From contig NZ_BQXO01000002.1 of NCBI RefSeq assembly GCF_045862785.1, positions 124,001-188,000 on the forward strand: a stretch of 64,000 bases of DNA. The letters run 5' to 3'. Origin of the DNA: Furfurilactobacillus curtus (GTDB taxonomy: Bacteria > Bacillota > Bacilli > Lactobacillales > Lactobacillaceae). The position numbers and the translations under genes were made by a program. The notes beneath the pieces are model-generated. The model worked only from the letters and a program-made list of their open reading frames with translations. It searched no databases and had not been told where the DNA came from. Shown one piece after another: positions 63,799 to 64,000 of the stretch; the first letter of the stretch is position 1, and every line of letters begins with the position of its first letter.

Positions 63799-64000
63799 TT
63801 AATTGTTTGTCGATACTGCCAAACGTTTTTCTAGCCATGCTTGACCTGCTGTGAGTCCAGAGCAACAGGCCCAATAAATGAGCGCGACTAATAAATAGAC
63901 GGTCATGTAATCAAACTGTTTGCCGCCTTCAATCTTAGCGCGCATGAACATTTCCGAAACAGTGACCATGGCAGCCAGTGAGGTGCCTTTAAACATGTCT
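63799..64000 (-). CDS. Amino-acid ABC transporter permease, C-terminal part (cut by window edge)
   Basis: The frame runs off the right edge. The fragment reads DMFKGTSLAAMVTVSEMFMRA, resembling the cytoplasmic loop and following helix of HisM/GlnP-type polar amino-acid permeases (LKDTSLxxxI), then a last helix (YLLVALIYWACCSG) and a basic tail. The stop is at 63799-63801. The substrate cannot be told; the other subunits lie outside the window. Confidence 0.82.
   Translation of the reverse strand, partial: DMFKGTSLAAMVTVSEMFMRAKIEGGKQFDYMTVYLLVALIYWACCSGLTAGQAWLEKRLAVSTNN

Noticed and set aside
1..64000. CRISPR array, tRNA or rRNA genes, IS elements or prophage
   Set aside because: No spaced repeats, cloverleaf sequences, transposase, integrase or phage structural genes were seen.

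Overview
The window looks like the chromosome of a low-to-mid GC Lactobacillaceae bacterium. The evidence is Gram-positive ribosome-binding sites, TTG/GTG starts, CcpA-type cre sites, a T-box, PyrR attenuators, PTS genes, a 1,3-propanediol dehydrogenase of the lactobacillus type and a PepN typical of lactic acid bacteria. A heterofermentative genus such as Levilactobacillus, Secundilactobacillus or Lentilactobacillus is a guess from gene content only. Five 16-bp parS-like sites (one perfect) across 40 kb suggest the window lies in the origin-proximal chromosome domain. No rRNA, tRNA, IS element, prophage or CRISPR array was seen. One run of N (6459-6527) is an assembly gap flanked by a duplicated 23-mer.

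Layout. 1-9.4 kb: end of an MFS gene, pepN, then a Crp/Fnr regulator divergent from a metal-handling operon (HMA chaperone, degenerate Dps, P1B-type ATPase) with an FNR-type box at -41.5; a small gene, a decayed gene, lplA and a hypothetical gene. 9.4-15.3 kb: a polyol/pentose locus (FGGY kinase, SDR, ROK regulator, GPH-family transporter, small protein) with cre sites. 15.3-16.5 kb: an orphan MetQ lipoprotein behind a methionine T-box. 16.7-22.2 kb: a LacI regulator and a five-gene operon (TIM-barrel isomerase, transporter, PfkB kinase, HPS/UlaD-like enzyme, PHI-type SIS isomerase) behind three LacI-type operators. This operon is the best candidate for an uncharacterised catabolic pathway.

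22.3-37.8 kb: an MFS transporter, then pyrimidine synthesis split into pyrFED and pyrBC-carAB, each with its own PyrR attenuator, with sbcDC between them. 37.9-44.9 kb: a DHA2 drug exporter plus PadR regulator behind a perfect 19-bp inverted repeat, a 53-aa membrane protein, an aldo/keto reductase, dhaT and an AEC permease. 44.9-46.9 kb: a Cys-Cys-Cys leader peptide and terminator in front of a frameshifted oligopeptide-binding protein.

47-57 kb: redox and stress genes: OhrR-like and MarR regulators, a GyrI-like protein, glutathione peroxidase, a secreted tandem FMN-binding protein, a DUF2798-like membrane protein, an ABC-F ATPase, a universal stress protein, a fumarate reductase-type flavoprotein and ApbE. 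The FMN-binding protein, flavoprotein and ApbE together suggest extracytoplasmic flavin-based electron transfer. 57-63.7 kb: a PRD regulator divergent from an ascorbate-type PTS (EIIA, EIIB, EIIC) and transketolase. The window ends inside an amino-acid ABC permease. Three 3'-end hairpins share a related 23-nt arm and may be a dispersed repeat.
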